NCBI GenBank assembly: GCA_028820325.1
Contig: JAPPJO010000031.1
Span: 62,001 to 126,000 of the forward strand
DNA length: 64,000 bases
Direction: 5' to 3'
DNA from: Gammaproteobacteria bacterium
GTDB lineage: Bacteria; Gemmatimonadota; Gemmatimonadetes; Longimicrobiales; Gaopeijiaceae
Each line of letters starts with the position of its first letter. Positions within the stretch are counted from its first letter, which is position 1. A program made the translations under genes and the position numbers. A model generated the notes under the pieces. It was given only the letters and a program-made list of their open reading frames with translations. It ran no database searches and was not told where the DNA came from. Of this stretch, positions 1 through 9,180 are shown piece after piece.

Positions 1-1
1 C

Positions 2-424
2 CAGGCCGTGATCGCGGCGTCCGGCTACTGCGACCGCGTCACCTTCTTCGAGGACGGCGAGTTCCGCCACCTGCAGCAGCTGCGCAAGGAGATGGGGCGG
101 CTCGACGAGCACCGGGACCGCTATCTGGCGAACTCCCCCTACTACCACATCGCCGATGCCCAGGTACCCGTCTTCGTGCTCCACGGCGAGGGACGCTACC
201 CCGGCTCACCCCAGATGACCGAGTTCTTCCGCGAACTGCAGCGCCTCTACAAGCCAGCCCGCTACAAGGCCTATCCCGGCGAGAACTTCTACGTCCGGGG
301 CTTCGACAACACGAGGCAGATGCTCGCCGACATGCAGGCTTTCTTCGACTTCTACCTGCTCGGGAACGACACCGAGCTGCCCGGCGTCGGCTACCTGGAG
401 GAGCTGGAAGGGGTGAGCTACTGA
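2..424 (+). CDS. C-terminal part of an S9 (prolyl oligopeptidase-like) alpha/beta-hydrolase, 5' end outside window
   Basis: The reading frame is open from base 2, so the start lies upstream of the window. The visible 140 residues match the end of the S9 peptidase catalytic domain: a strand plus turn (VPVFVLHGEGRYPG), a helix, then YPGENFYVRGFDN and a closing helix ending FDFYLLG. In active family members the first turn carries the catalytic Asp (pattern HGxxDxxV) and the second the catalytic His (PGEGHGF). Here those positions read Arg and Phe. The nucleophile-serine region is not in the window. The family call rests on overall pattern; loss of activity is an inference from these two sites. 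It may be a non-catalytic binding or scaffold version of the fold. Confidence 0.6.
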   Translation, partial: QAVIAASGYCDRVTFFEDGEFRHLQQLRKEMGRLDEHRDRYLANSPYYHIADAQVPVFVLHGEGRYPGSPQMTEFFRELQRLYKPARYKAYPGENFYVRGFDNTRQMLADMQAFFDFYLLGNDTELPGVGYLEELEGVSY

Positions 425-863
425 GGGGGCCGCGCGGCGGCTCGCTTAGGGCCACGTCCCTGATGGCGTCCGGACCCGCCCCGCCGTAGCTTGAACGGAC
501 GTTTGTACCGGGATTCGGGGAGATGGGTATGCTGTACCGGGCGACCCCCGTCCGCACCGTCGCTCGCGGCGGTGAGGGGGCCCAACGCTGGCATTTCAGG
601 GGCTTCCTGCGGCCTCACGCCCGGGGCCTGAAGCGGACAAGTACTCGTTCGTCCGCATCCGCCATCCTCCTCGCGGCCCGGATTCGCTTCCCTCCCGTGC
701 GGCGGAATCCCGTCGCCCCGCCCGCCCGGGCGACGCCCCTTTCCTGACCACCCCGACCAAGGAGGGCACTGACGCACCATCCGTCGATCAGGTCCGGCCC
801 CACCCGGCCTGCGTCCCCCACCCCAACTGCTTCTGTCCGTTTTCTCACCACCCGGGGGGATCC
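425..863. other. Intergenic region upstream of susC, no gene seen
   Basis: This 439-base stretch separates the S9-like gene from the first susC. Short frames in it have no recognisable protein character. No tRNA, clear terminator or sigma-70 promoter was found by eye. A purine run (GGGGGGA) just before the ATG at 864 is the likely ribosome binding site. Confidence 0.5.
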
Positions 864-3800
864 ATGACGAAACGATGGTCCACTGACTCGAACACCCAAC
901 CGTCGCGCGGGCGGCGACACCGCGCCGCCGGTCCCGTTCACTTCACCCTTCTTCTCGCGGCCGCGGCGCTCGCCCTGGCAGCCCCCGCAACCGCCCAGGA
1001 ACCCGGCAATATCACCGGTCAGGTCACCGACGCGACCGCCGGCACGCCGCTCGGCGAGGTCCAGGTCTACCTGGCCGGCGCCGGTCTCGGCACTCTCTCC
1101 CGCCAGGACGGCCGCTACCTGCTCGTCAACGTGCCGGCGGGCACCTACGAGATGCGCGCCGAGCGCATCGGCATGAGCACCGTGAGTACCCAGGTCACCG
1201 TGACCGCGGGCGAGACCGTGGTGCAGGACTTCACACTCTCCTCCGAAGCCCTCGGCCTCGACGAGATCATCGTCACCGGCACCGCCGGAGGTCAGCAGCG
1301 CCGGGCGGTCGCCAACGTCGTCGGCACCCTCGAGGTCTCCGCGCAGATCGAGGAGATCGCGCCCGCCAGCTTCCAGCAACTGCTGGCCGGGCAGGTGGCA
1401 GGGGTCGGGGTGCAGATCGGCGGGGGCAACGTCGGCACCGGCGGCAACGTCCTCATCCGCGGCATCGGCACCCTCACGCAGGGATCGAGCACGAGGCAGG
1501 CCAACACCGGGCCACTGGTCTACGTCGACGGGGTCCGCATCAACGCCGACAACCGCGCCGGGCCTTCAAGCGGTGCGGGCACCTCGCGCCTGAACGACAT
1601 CAACCCCGAGGAGATCGAGCGCATCGAGGTCATCAAGGGCCCGGCCGCGGCGACGCTGTACGGGACCGAGGCGTCCAACGGCGTCATCCAGATCATCACC
1701 CGCAAGGGCCAGACCGGCCGGCCCGTCGTCAGCCTTACCGTCCGCCAGGGCGGCAACTGGTTCAATAATCCGGACGGGCGCATCCCCACCAACTACGGCC
1801 TGGTCGGCGGGCGGATCATCAGCCAGGACCTGTACGCCGAGGAGGTCGCCGCCGGCCGGCAGATGTTCCGCACCGGACACCTCCAGAACTACGACCTGAG
1901 CGTCTCGGGCGGCACCAACGACCTCACCTACTTCCTGTCGGTGGGTCACGACAACGAGCAGGGCTACATGCTCAACAACCAGATCGAGAAGACCTCGGTC
2001 CGCACCAACCTCGGGCTCGCGGTCTCCGAGGACTTCGACCTCGCCGCGGATCTGGGGGTCATCAGCAGCGACGGCAGGTTCGCCCCGGACGGCCAGGGCG
2101 GCATCTACGGCATGTTCGCCATGTTCCTGTGGGGCACCCCGGCATCGCGCGAAACCGGCTCGCGCGGCTTCATGGTCGGCCCGCCCGAGGCCCAGAACGA
2201 CATCGACTTTGCCGAGGAGCTGAACCGCGGCACGGCGTCCATCACCGCGACCCACCGCCCGTTCAACTGGCTCACCCACAGGCTGGTGGCCGGCCTGGAC
2301 TTCACCGACGCCAAGGTCTCGCGCTTCTGGCCCCGCGTACCATCGGGGGGATTCCTCGCCTACGCCGGGCTCAGCTAGGGACGCAAGGACGTCATATACG
2401 ACCGCGGACTTCAGTCCACGTTCGACTACAACGTCACGGCCAGCTTCGATCTCACCGCGGACATCACTTCGGCGACGTCCTTCGGAGCCCAGTACTTCAC
2501 CAAGGAAAGCCTCACGCTTCTGTCGCGCGGGGACGAGCTTCCCAACTCGGCGGTTTCCACTGTGGGGGCGGCGGCGCGCACACGGGGTGACGAGGACTTC
2601 GTCGAGACCAAGAGCGCCGGGCTCTTCATCCAGGAGACGATCGGCTGGCGGGACCAGCTGTATGTGACCGCAGCGCTCCGCGGCGACGCCCACAGCGCCT
2701 TCGGGGAGACCTTCAACGCGGTCTACTATCCGAAGTTGAGCGCCTCGTGGGTGCTGAGCGACACCGACTTCTGGAACGTAGGCTTCGCCGAGAGCTTCCG
2801 CCTGCGCGCGGCGTGGGGCAAGTCCGGCCTGCAGCCGGACGCCTTCGCGGCGGTGCGCACCTATTCGCCGACCACCGGCCCCGGCGACGAGCCCGCCCTT
2901 CTGCCCGGCAACCTGGGCAACCCCGACCTCAAGCCCGAGGTCGGCACCGAACTCGAGCTGGGCTTCGACGCGGGTCTCTTCTCCGACCGCCTGGGCATCG
3001 AGTTCACGTACTACAACCAGACCACCCGCGACGCGATTCTGGCCGACCTGGTCGCGCCCTCGCTGGGGTTCCCCGGCTCCCGCTTCATCAACGTCGGGGA
3101 AGTCAACAACAAGGGCATCGAGCTCACCCTGAACACCCAGGTCATCCGGACTCCTAGCATGAGCTTCGACCTCGGGGCGACCGCCGCCTACAACGACAAC
3201 CTGCTGGTCTCGCTCGGCGAAGGCCGGGAGCGCATCCAGGCCGACACCCGGGGCCGCTTCCAGCACCGCGTCGGGTATCCTCTCGGGGGGTACTGGAGCA
3301 AGTACATCGCTTCGGCCCGCTGGGACCCGAACAATCCGACACGGCTGATCGACGTCATGTGCGAGGGGCCGGACCCCTCCCGCGCGCCCACTCCTTGCTC
3401 CCAGGCGCCGTTCCACTATCTCGGGCCGCCCGGACCCGTCTGGCAGGGATCGTTCACCCAGTCCCTCGCGCTTCCCAACCTGGGACTCACGCTGAACGCG
3501 CTCTGGAACTACACCTGGGAGAGCCGGCGCTTCAGCACGACCACCTGGCAGCGCGACCGCAACACCCGCAACACCGAGCGCGCCCAGCTCTATCTCATGG
3601 GCACCCTTGACCCGATCCAGGCCGCGGAAATCCAGACCTTCGACATCGAGCACCCCTGGATGGAGAGGGACGATCACCTCCGCCTGCGCGAACTCTCCCT
3701 TACCTACGAGCTTCCCGGTGACTTCGTCGAAGGGTACGGCGTTTCCCGGGCCGCAATCACCCTGAGCGGGCGAAACATCTGGACCCCGTGGGTCCACGAG

Positions 3801-3923
3801 AGCTTCAGCCAGCCCGGGCTCGACCCCGAGACGCGCCGCACGCGGGACAATCCCTGGGGCTGGCAGCAGACCCAGGCGCCGCTCCCGCACAGCTTCCTCC
3901 TGTCCTTCAGGGTCAGGTTCTGA
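864..3923 (+). pseudogene. SusC/RagA-type TonB-dependent receptor, interrupted by an in-frame TAG
   Basis: This is an outer-membrane TonB-dependent transporter that would pair with the SusD-type lipoprotein downstream. In order it shows a signal peptide ending ATAQE (residues ~30-46), a carboxypeptidase-regulatory-like domain (GQVTDATAGTPL), a TonB-box-like segment (LDEIIVTGTAGG), a plug domain (VYVDGVRI, then IERIEVIKGP, TLYGTEASNGVIQIITRKG) and a long barrel ending in Phe. The frame is open for 1019 codons except for one TAG at 2376-2378. The sequence after it (GRKDVIYDRG) continues in the same frame to the stop at 3921, with no indel. The intact paralogue at 26503 has Leu at the aligned position. 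It is a single-base nonsense mutation or a sequence error. If real, translation ends at residue 504, mid-barrel, so no transporter would form. Confidence 0.85.
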
Positions 3924-3977
3924 TGGCCGCGTCTCGCGCGAAGCTCAATGCTCAATATGGAAACAAGGGAGGAATAG

Positions 3978-5222
3978 ATGTCAGGCATATTTGATAATCG
4001 AAAGAAGATGAAGGGAGGACTTCTCTTCCTGTTGCTCACCCTCTTCCTGGGAGCGTGCGACCTGTCGGTGACGCTCCCCGGGGAAACGCCGGCCGACGCC
4101 CTGGACGATCCCTCGGCCGCGCCATTGCTCACCGTAAGCGCGCAGGGGGCCTTCGAGTGCGCCTACACACAGTACGCGCTGCTCTCCGGGCTGGTCTCGG
4201 GCGAGTTCATGGGTTCACAGACCTTCCTGGGCCAGGTCCCCTATCAGCGCAGGGACGTGCGTCCCCTGGATGCGTCGTTCGCCACCTCCGGATGCGGAAG
4301 TTCGACTTCGCTGCACACGCCGCTCGCGCAGGCCCGTTTCATCGCGGATGACGCCATCAACCGCATCAGCGGGTTCTCCGACGGCGACGTGCCGAACCGC
4401 TCGTCGCTCCTGGCCACCAACGCGCTCTACGCCGGCTACAGCTATACGACGTTCGCCGAGGGATGGTGCAGCGCGGCCTTCGATCTCGGGCCCGAACTGC
4501 AGCCCGCGGCAGTCTTCGAACTCGCCAAGGAGCGCTTCAGCATGGCCCTGGAGTCGCCGGATGCCGACATTCGCAACGCGGCGTACATGGGCCGGGCTCG
4601 AGCCCAGATGAGCCTGGGACAAACTGCGGGCGCGCTCGCCGACGCCCGCGCGGTTCCAGAGGGATTCGAGTTCTTCATCACCCGTTCCACCGCCGCGAGC
4701 GTGCGCGAGAACAAGGTTTTCAACCGCAATCACATCGAGCAGGCGGTCTCGGTGGACCCCGCCTTCTGGAACCTCGAGTGGGCAGGCATGCCCGATCCGA
4801 GGGTTCACGTAACGGATCAGGGGATTCTCGGGCAGGACGGGCTCACGCCGATGTGGTTCCAGCAGAAGTATACCAGCCGGGACGCGGAGATCCGGCTCGC
4901 CAGCTACACCGAAGCACGTCTGATCGTCGCCGAGGTGGAAGGGGGCGCGGCCGCCGTCGCCATCATCAACGAGCTGCTCGAGGAGGCGGGGCTGCCCGGC
5001 AACTTCGCGAGCATGAACGCGCAGGAGATCCAGGAGCAGGTGCAGGAGCAGCGCCGTCGCGAGCTCTTCGTGGAGGGACATCGCATGGCCGTGCTGCGCC
5101 GACTTGGCAGGATCACGCAGTTCACCAGCGGATCGCACCCCTACGTGGGCGACGCCTACGGCGGAATGGAGTGCTTCCCGCTGCCCGACACGGAACGGAA
5201 CGGGAACCCTAACATCACCTGA
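3978..5222 (+). CDS. SusD/RagB-family substrate-binding lipoprotein
   Basis: This is the surface lipoprotein partner of the preceding SusC-type receptor; in this family it caps the barrel and binds substrate. The N-terminus has a hydrophobic signal and a lipobox LGAC (Cys at residue ~27), followed by the start common to the SusD proteins of this window (CDLSVTLPG). Helical TPR-like segments include QARFIADDAINRI and the C-terminal RRRELFVEGHRMAVLRR, typical of SusD ends. Length is 414 residues. The start at 3978 is favoured by an AGGGAGGAA ribosome site seven bases upstream; an internal ATG at 4008 would also keep the signal peptide. The gap to susC is 54 bases, consistent with one operon. 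It is intact although its susC carries a nonsense codon. Confidence 0.88.
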   Translation: MSGIFDNRKKMKGGLLFLLLTLFLGACDLSVTLPGETPADALDDPSAAPLLTVSAQGAFECAYTQYALLSGLVSGEFMGSQTFLGQVPYQRRDVRPLDASFATSGCGSSTSLHTPLAQARFIADDAINRISGFSDGDVPNRSSLLATNALYAGYSYTTFAEGWCSAAFDLGPELQPAAVFELAKERFSMALESPDADIRNAAYMGRARAQMSLGQTAGALADARAVPEGFEFFITRSTAASVRENKVFNRNHIEQAVSVDPAFWNLEWAGMPDPRVHVTDQGILGQDGLTPMWFQQKYTSRDAEIRLASYTEARLIVAEVEGGAAAVAIINELLEEAGLPGNFASMNAQEIQEQVQEQRRRELFVEGHRMAVLRRLGRITQFTSGSHPYVGDAYGGMECFPLPDTERNGNPNIT

Positions 5223-5351
5223 GGAGGAAACCCGGACACGGCCTGCTCCGTATCCCGGACAGGTTCGCCGGTAGTCCCGGGCATCGCGTCCCGGGGCTTC
5301 CGGCCTGCCCGGGCTCGTCATCCGTTCTGGTGCCAGTGCGTCAGCGGCCGA

Positions 5352-5369
5352 AGGGGGCTTGCGCCCCCT
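5352..5369 (+). terminator. GC hairpin in the susD-secD gap
   Basis: The arms AGGGGGC and GCCCCCT form a 7-bp stem with a 4-base loop (TTGC). No T-tract follows, so it is at best a weak or Rho-assisted terminator for the susCD operon. It lies in the 314-base gap 5223-5536, which holds no gene. Confidence 0.35.
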
Positions 5370-5536
5370 CTCGCGCCGGTTCGCGTCAGATTGACACCGG
5401 TTTGGCGCTTGGCGAGCTTACATAGCTACCCATCCCGCTCGCGGGAAGGAGCCTCGAGGGTTCAGAGGAGGTCCCCCCGGGCGGTACGCGAGCCGGATCA
5501 CACCCGCGAAACCCTCCCGGAGCCAGCGGTGGCACC

Positions 5537-7213
5537 ATGCTGAAGTCTCTTCGTGGCCGGATCATCTTCATCGCCGTGATCCTCGGGATCTGCGGCTACT
5601 ACATCTACGCCAACGGCCTGAAGCTGGGACTCGACCTACAGGGCGGGATGCACCTGGTGGTCGAGATCGACGACCCGGACGGCACCCTCACCGACGAGGC
5701 GCGGGCCGACGCCATCGACCGCGCCGAGACGGTCCTGCGCACGCGCATCGACGAACTCGGGGTCGAGGAGCCGCTCATCCAGAAGGTGGGCAGCGACCGC
5801 ATCATCGTCGAACTCGCGGGCATCAGCGACGAGAATCAGGCCAAGGACGTCATCCGGCGCGCCGCCTTCCTCGAGTTCAAGCTGGTGCGCTCGTGGGTGG
5901 ATTTCGCCCCCGATCTTCCGCGCATCGACCGCGTGATCGTCGCAACCCTGGGGGCCGATTCGCTGAGCAGCCTTGGCCGCGACGTGCAGGCCCCGACATC
6001 CTCGATCGAGGAACTGCTCTTCGGCGCCGCGTCGGAAGAAGGAGATTCCGCGGCAGCCGAGGAAGGCGGAGCCGAGGCCGGGGAGGATGCCGCCGTGGAT
6101 GCGGAGGGCGAGCAGGTCGCCCAGGATGACGCTGCCGAGGCCGCGGAGGACGATTCCGCCGTCTTGAGCCCGTTCACCGCGCTCCTCAACCAGGGCAGCG
6201 AGGACGGCGTCTACCTGGTGGCAGAGGAGGACGTGGAGGCGGCGGAGCTGTTCCTGAGCATCCCGGAGGTCCAGCGCGCCATGCCGCGCGACATTTCCCT
6301 CCAGTGGGGCATGGATCCCGTCGGCCTCACCGGCAGGATCTATCGCCAGCTGTATGTCCTGAACGAGGACGCCTTCATTACCGGCCAGATGCTCGAGAAC
6401 GCGGTTTCCGCGCGCGATCAACAGTTCAATACGCCGCAGGTGCAGTTCGAGCTGTCCCGCCGGGGAGGCCGCCGCTTCGCCGAAGTGACCGGGCAGAACG
6501 TCGGCGAGTTCCTCGCCATCGTGCTCGACGGCGAGGTGGTGAGCGCCCCGGTCATCCGCGACCGCATCGGCGCGCGCGGTCAGATCGAGCTCGGCGGCTC
6601 GACCCTGCAGGAGGCGAGCGACCTCGCCCTGGTGCTGCGCGCCGGCGCCCTGCCCGCTCCGCTGCGCATCATGGAAGAGCGCACGGTCGGCCCCTCCCTC
6701 GGTCAGGACTCGGTGGACCAGGGGCGCATAGCCGGGATGATCGGTCTCGTTCTGGTGGTCCTGATCATGTGCACCTACTACCGCGTTGCCGGCATCCTCT
6801 CGGTGTTCGCACTGGGCGTGTACGTGGTCCTGGTGCTGGGCGGCCTGGCCATGTTCGGGGCGACGCTGACCGTGCCGGGCATCGCGGGGCTCATCCTCTC
6901 GGTCGGCATGGCGGTGGATGCCAACGTGCTCATCTTCGAACGCATCCGGGAGGAACTTGATGCCGGAAGGGCCGTGCGCACCGCGGTCGAGGACGGCTTC
7001 GGCAACGCCTTGTCGGCGATCGTGGACGCCAACCTCACGACCCTGATCACGGCGCTGATCCTGTTCCAGTTCGGCACCGGGCCCGTGCGCGGCTTCGCCG
7101 TCACGCTCTCCATCGGGATTCTGGCTTCCTTCTTCACCGCGCTCTACGTGACGCGCAGCTTTTTCTTCATGTACCTGTCCCGGAAGAGGGCCACGGATCC
7201 CATCAGCATCTGA
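5537..7213 (+). CDS. secD: Protein translocase subunit SecD
   Basis: SecD is a membrane subunit that uses the proton gradient to help pull preproteins through SecYEG. The sequence has an N-terminal membrane segment (residues ~8-26), the family motif GLDLQGG (~31-37), a periplasmic P1 region, and five C-terminal membrane segments with the conserved GMAVDANVLIFERIREE. At 558 residues it is normal for a SecD that is separate from SecF. A very acidic low-complexity stretch at residues ~165-210, almost only Glu, Asp, Ala and Gly, interrupts the periplasmic region and is not a usual SecD feature. Translation probably starts at ATG 5537 behind a modest GCGGTGG. secF follows after 20 bases. Confidence 0.97.
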   Translation: MLKSLRGRIIFIAVILGICGYYIYANGLKLGLDLQGGMHLVVEIDDPDGTLTDEARADAIDRAETVLRTRIDELGVEEPLIQKVGSDRIIVELAGISDENQAKDVIRRAAFLEFKLVRSWVDFAPDLPRIDRVIVATLGADSLSSLGRDVQAPTSSIEELLFGAASEEGDSAAAEEGGAEAGEDAAVDAEGEQVAQDDAAEAAEDDSAVLSPFTALLNQGSEDGVYLVAEEDVEAAELFLSIPEVQRAMPRDISLQWGMDPVGLTGRIYRQLYVLNEDAFITGQMLENAVSARDQQFNTPQVQFELSRRGGRRFAEVTGQNVGEFLAIVLDGEVVSAPVIRDRIGARGQIELGGSTLQEASDLALVLRAGALPAPLRIMEERTVGPSLGQDSVDQGRIAGMIGLVLVVLIMCTYYRVAGILSVFALGVYVVLVLGGLAMFGATLTVPGIAGLILSVGMAVDANVLIFERIREELDAGRAVRTAVEDGFGNALSAIVDANLTTLITALILFQFGTGPVRGFAVTLSIGILASFFTALYVTRSFFFMYLSRKRATDPISI

Positions 7214-7233
7214 ATCGCGAGACCATCTGAATC

Positions 7234-8274
7234 ATGAGACTCTTCGGAAACGCGCGATACCGCTTCATCGAGGCGCGCAGGAAGGCCTACGTCTTCTCGG
7301 CCGTGGTACTCGTCATCGCGCTGGCGTCGATGGTGGCGAACATCGTGGTCATCGGCAGCTGGCAGAACTACGGCGTGGACTTCACGGGCGGCTCGCTGGT
7401 GCAGGTGCGCTTCGACGAGACGATGGACGCCGCGGAGCTGCGGTCCGCGCTGGGCGGCGCCCAGGCCCCTCCAATCACCAGCATCGGCAACGAAGGAAAC
7501 GAGTTCGTGATCCGCGCCCCGCTGGCCGAGGACCGGGAGGTGGAGGCGGTGGCGCTGGAGATACGCGGGCAGATCCAGGGCGCCTTCCCGAATAGCGATA
7601 TCGAGGTGGTCCGCACCGAACTGGTTGGCCCCAAGATCGGCGCGGAACTCCAGCAGAAGGCGGCGCTCGCGATCCTGTTCTCGTTCGCACTGACCCTCAT
7701 CTATCTGGCCATCCGCTTCGAATTCCGCTTCGGCGTGGCGGCTGTCATCGCGACCGTCCACGACAGCCTCATCACGCTGGGCTTCCTGGCGCTCTTCCGG
7801 GTCGAGATCGCACTTCCGACGGTGGCGGCCATTCTGACCATCATCGGGTATTCGCTCAACGACACGATCGTAGTATTCGACCGGGTGCGGGAGAACCTGA
7901 ACGCGAAGGGCGGCCGCCGCGAGGACCCGGTGGCGCTCGTCAACCGGTCGATCAACGAGACCCTTCCGAGGACGGTGCTCACCTCCGGCACGACGCTCGG
8001 GGTGCTGATGGCTCTGCTCATCTTCGGGGGCGCGGTGATCCGCGACTTCACCACCGTGTTGATTCTCGGGGTCCTGGTCGGGACCTACTCCTCGATCTTC
8101 GTCGCCTCGCCGGCGCTGCTGGAGATCCAGAGGCGCTGGGGCACGAAGGATCTGGTCGAAGCGCAGCGCGGAGGCCCGAGAGGGCCGGTGGGCAGAACCC
8201 CGCCGTCTCGGCGGCCCGGGAAGAGAAAGAAGCGAGGCAGGAAAGGGCGGAAGGTCGCTGGCGCTCGCGCCTGA
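7234..8274 (+). CDS. secF: Protein translocase subunit SecF
   Basis: SecF is the partner of SecD in the accessory translocase complex. It has an N-terminal membrane segment (residues ~20-45), the SecD/F motif YGVDFTGGSLVQV, and membrane segments with the SecF signature GYSLNDTIVVFDRVREN. Length is 346 residues. The last ~35 residues form a strongly basic, Gly/Pro/Arg-rich tail (GKRKKRGRKGRK), probably cytoplasmic; positive tails of this kind could touch the ribosome or membrane lipids, but that is a guess. The gene lies 20 bases after secD and is clearly in the same operon. Confidence 0.97.
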   Translation: MRLFGNARYRFIEARRKAYVFSAVVLVIALASMVANIVVIGSWQNYGVDFTGGSLVQVRFDETMDAAELRSALGGAQAPPITSIGNEGNEFVIRAPLAEDREVEAVALEIRGQIQGAFPNSDIEVVRTELVGPKIGAELQQKAALAILFSFALTLIYLAIRFEFRFGVAAVIATVHDSLITLGFLALFRVEIALPTVAAILTIIGYSLNDTIVVFDRVRENLNAKGGRREDPVALVNRSINETLPRTVLTSGTTLGVLMALLIFGGAVIRDFTTVLILGVLVGTYSSIFVASPALLEIQRRWGTKDLVEAQRGGPRGPVGRTPPSRRPGKRKKRGRKGRKVAGARA

Positions 8275-8370
8275 GCCGGCGAGGCCGGGCCTGCGGATGT
8301 GCCGGCCACCATATCCCGGATTCCCGGCCCTGCGTGTGCAGTCGCAAGGCCCGCCGGGTCCACGACCACG

Positions 8371-9180
8371 ATGCTGTTCGAATCCCACTGCCATCTGACC
8401 GACCGGCGCTTCGACGCCGACCGGGTCGAGACCATCGAGCGGGCGCGCGCCGCCGGGGTGGGGGCGATCGTCTCCATCGCATCCTCGGTGACGGACGCGG
8501 AGCGGGTGGCGGAGCTCACGCGGGCGCACCGGCTGGTGTGGGGGACGGCGGGCGTACATCCCCACGAGGCGGGACGGGCCGGCCCGGACGACGTGCGGCG
8601 GGTGGCGGAACTGCTGGATGCCTCCTCGCGCCTTGTCGCGGTCGGCGAGACCGGCCTGGACTACCACTACGACTTCTGTCCGCGCGACCGCCAGCGCGAC
8701 CTGTTCCGCGCCCATGCCCGCCTGGCAGCCGAGACCGGGCTGCCGCTGGTGGTGCACTCGCGGTCGGCGGATGACGACACCCGCGCGGTGATCGATGAGT
8801 TCAGGGGCGCGGCACGAGGGGTGCTCCACTGCTTCACCGGCGGGATGCGGCTGCTCGAAGAAGCGCTCGACGCCGGCTGGCACATCTCGTTCACCGGGCT
8901 CGTCACCTTCAGGAACTTCGACGGCCAGGAAGCTCTGCGGGCGGTGCCCTCGGACCGTCTCATGATCGAGACCGACTCGCCCTACCTGGCGCCCGTGCCG
9001 CATCGGGGCCGGCGCAACGAGCCCGCCTGGGTGGCGCGGGTGCGGGACGGCGTGGCGGATGTGCGGGGTGAGAGCCCGGAAGAGGTGGAGCGCTACACCG
9101 CCCGCAACGCCCTCCGATTCTTCGGCCTGCAACCCGCGCAAGCAGAGGGCCGCGTCGAGCACTCGTCGGCCGCGCAGTGA
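8371..9180 (+). CDS. tatD: TatD-family metal-dependent hydrolase (putative DNase)
   Basis: This is a TIM-barrel metal hydrolase of the TatD family, members of which act as 3'-5' exonucleases in DNA repair. Metal and catalytic positions are all visible: HCHLTD at the start, GETGLD, VVHSR, LHCFTG and ETDSP. Length from ATG 8371 is 269 residues, standard for the family. The frame extends upstream to 8299, but those 24 residues (PATISRIPG...) are not family-like, so the start was placed at the Met just before FESHCHL. The stop overlaps the mutL start by four bases (GTGA), pointing to translational coupling. Confidence 0.93.
   Translation: MLFESHCHLTDRRFDADRVETIERARAAGVGAIVSIASSVTDAERVAELTRAHRLVWGTAGVHPHEAGRAGPDDVRRVAELLDASSRLVAVGETGLDYHYDFCPRDRQRDLFRAHARLAAETGLPLVVHSRSADDDTRAVIDEFRGAARGVLHCFTGGMRLLEEALDAGWHISFTGLVTFRNFDGQEALRAVPSDRLMIETDSPYLAPVPHRGRRNEPAWVARVRDGVADVRGESPEEVERYTARNALRFFGLQPAQAEGRVEHSSAAQ

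Noticed and set aside
1566..3890. Long minus-strand open frame opposite the first susC (774 codons)
   Set aside because: It is a GC-rich shadow of the susC gene, with biased composition and no signal, domain or ribosome site.
864..3923. Stop-codon recoding of TAG as an amino acid
   Set aside because: Several neighbouring genes end in TAG, and no suppressor tRNA or pylTSBCD-like genes are seen.
5391..5424. TTGACA with a downstream TACATA as a secD promoter
   Set aside because: The spacing is 22 bases, too long for sigma-70; no better -10 was found.
8376..8385. GTTCGAATCC resembling a tRNA T-loop
   Set aside because: It lies inside the tatD start codons and has no acceptor stem or anticodon arm around it.
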